Shown here: in pieces, positions 63,926 through 64,000 of the stretch | Layout: each line of letters opens with the position of its first letter | How positions within the stretch are numbered: the stretch's first letter is position 1 | Origin: Maricaulis sp039978735 | GTDB taxonomy: Bacteria; Pseudomonadota; Alphaproteobacteria; Caulobacterales; Maricaulaceae | Assembly (NCBI RefSeq): GCF_039978735.1 | Contig: NZ_JBDWAS010000007.1 | Location: 62,001-126,000, forward strand | DNA length: 64,000 nt | Direction of reading: 5' to 3' | Position numbers and translations under genes: made by a program | Notes under the pieces: model-generated | Databases searched by the model: none | Told to the model about the DNA's origin: nothing | The model's input: only the letters and a program-made list of their open reading frames with translations

Positions 63926-64000
63926 TGTGCCGGGAGATCAGAAAAACAAAAATTCGCGCCTCGGGCGTATGGTCGCGGAACGCTACAGCCGCTAGTATGG

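Overview
The window is high-GC (roughly 65 percent by eye) alphaproteobacterial chromosome. Gene content and order point to Caulobacterales/Maricaulales. Evidence: a DivL-type kinase with tyrosine in the phospho-acceptor box, a CtrA-type TTAA-N7-TTAA box, the block tsaE-amgK-murU-addB-addA-trxA, the block folC-accD-trpA-trpB-trpF, the FYDLN acidic protein beside tRNA-Ala, and rnd-lptC-lptA-lptB-rpoN-hpf-ptsN. Two N-methyltransferases that make glycine betaine from glycine suggest a marine or salt-exposed, Maricaulis-like organism. The genus is an inference.

Layout. 1-5.4 kb: a membrane protein cut by the left edge, a TonB-box-like lipoprotein, divL, a small unknown gene and a [2Fe-2S] ferredoxin. 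5.5-14.9 kb: a tightly overlapping plus-strand operon for tRNA t6A modification (tsaE), peptidoglycan sugar recycling (amgK, murU), double-strand break repair (addB, addA) and thioredoxin, closed by a hairpin terminator. 14.9-22 kb, minus strand: an S41 peptidase, then folC-accD-trpA-trpB-trpF and a LysR regulator. 22-26.7 kb, minus strand: ihfB, rpsA, cmk, aroA. 26.8-27.7 kb: the FYDLN protein, tRNA-Ala(GGC) and a cluster of interlocking repeats. 27.7-36.8 kb, minus strand: a conserved unknown membrane protein, ptsN, hpf, rpoN, lptB, lptA, lptC, rnd and an SGNH-like/MBOAT acyl-transfer pair. 37-42.4 kb: small secreted proteins, tRNA-Leu(CAG), an NDUFA9-like protein, a lipoprotein/coiled-coil pair, a CPBP protease and uppP. 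42.5-47.4 kb: nucleoside hydrolase, CDF transporter, GST, queG and a GGDEF protein with a degenerate receiver. 47.4-52.3 kb: a TPR protein, the betaine methyltransferase pair, and GT4 and GT9 glycosyltransferases. 52.5-64 kb: the translation cluster infC...rpmI-rplT-pheS...pheT, interrupted twice. Fic, MFS, a four-repeat secreted protein and a MerC-like protein lie between infC and rpmI. Two unknown small genes lie between pheS and pheT.

The core genes act in cell-cycle control (DivL), envelope building (Lpt, UppP, MurU/AmgK, glycosyltransferases), amino-acid and fatty-acid synthesis (trp, aroA, accD), nitrogen/PTS signalling (rpoN, hpf, ptsN) and translation (rpsA, infC, L35, L20, PheRS). 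I saw no prophage, insertion sequence, CRISPR array or complete defence island. The best candidates for undescribed biology are the secreted four-repeat protein at 56011-57774, the inserted genes inside the infC-pheT cluster, the repeat array behind tRNA-Ala, the long leader between the betaine genes and GT4, and the pseudo-receiver diguanylate cyclase.
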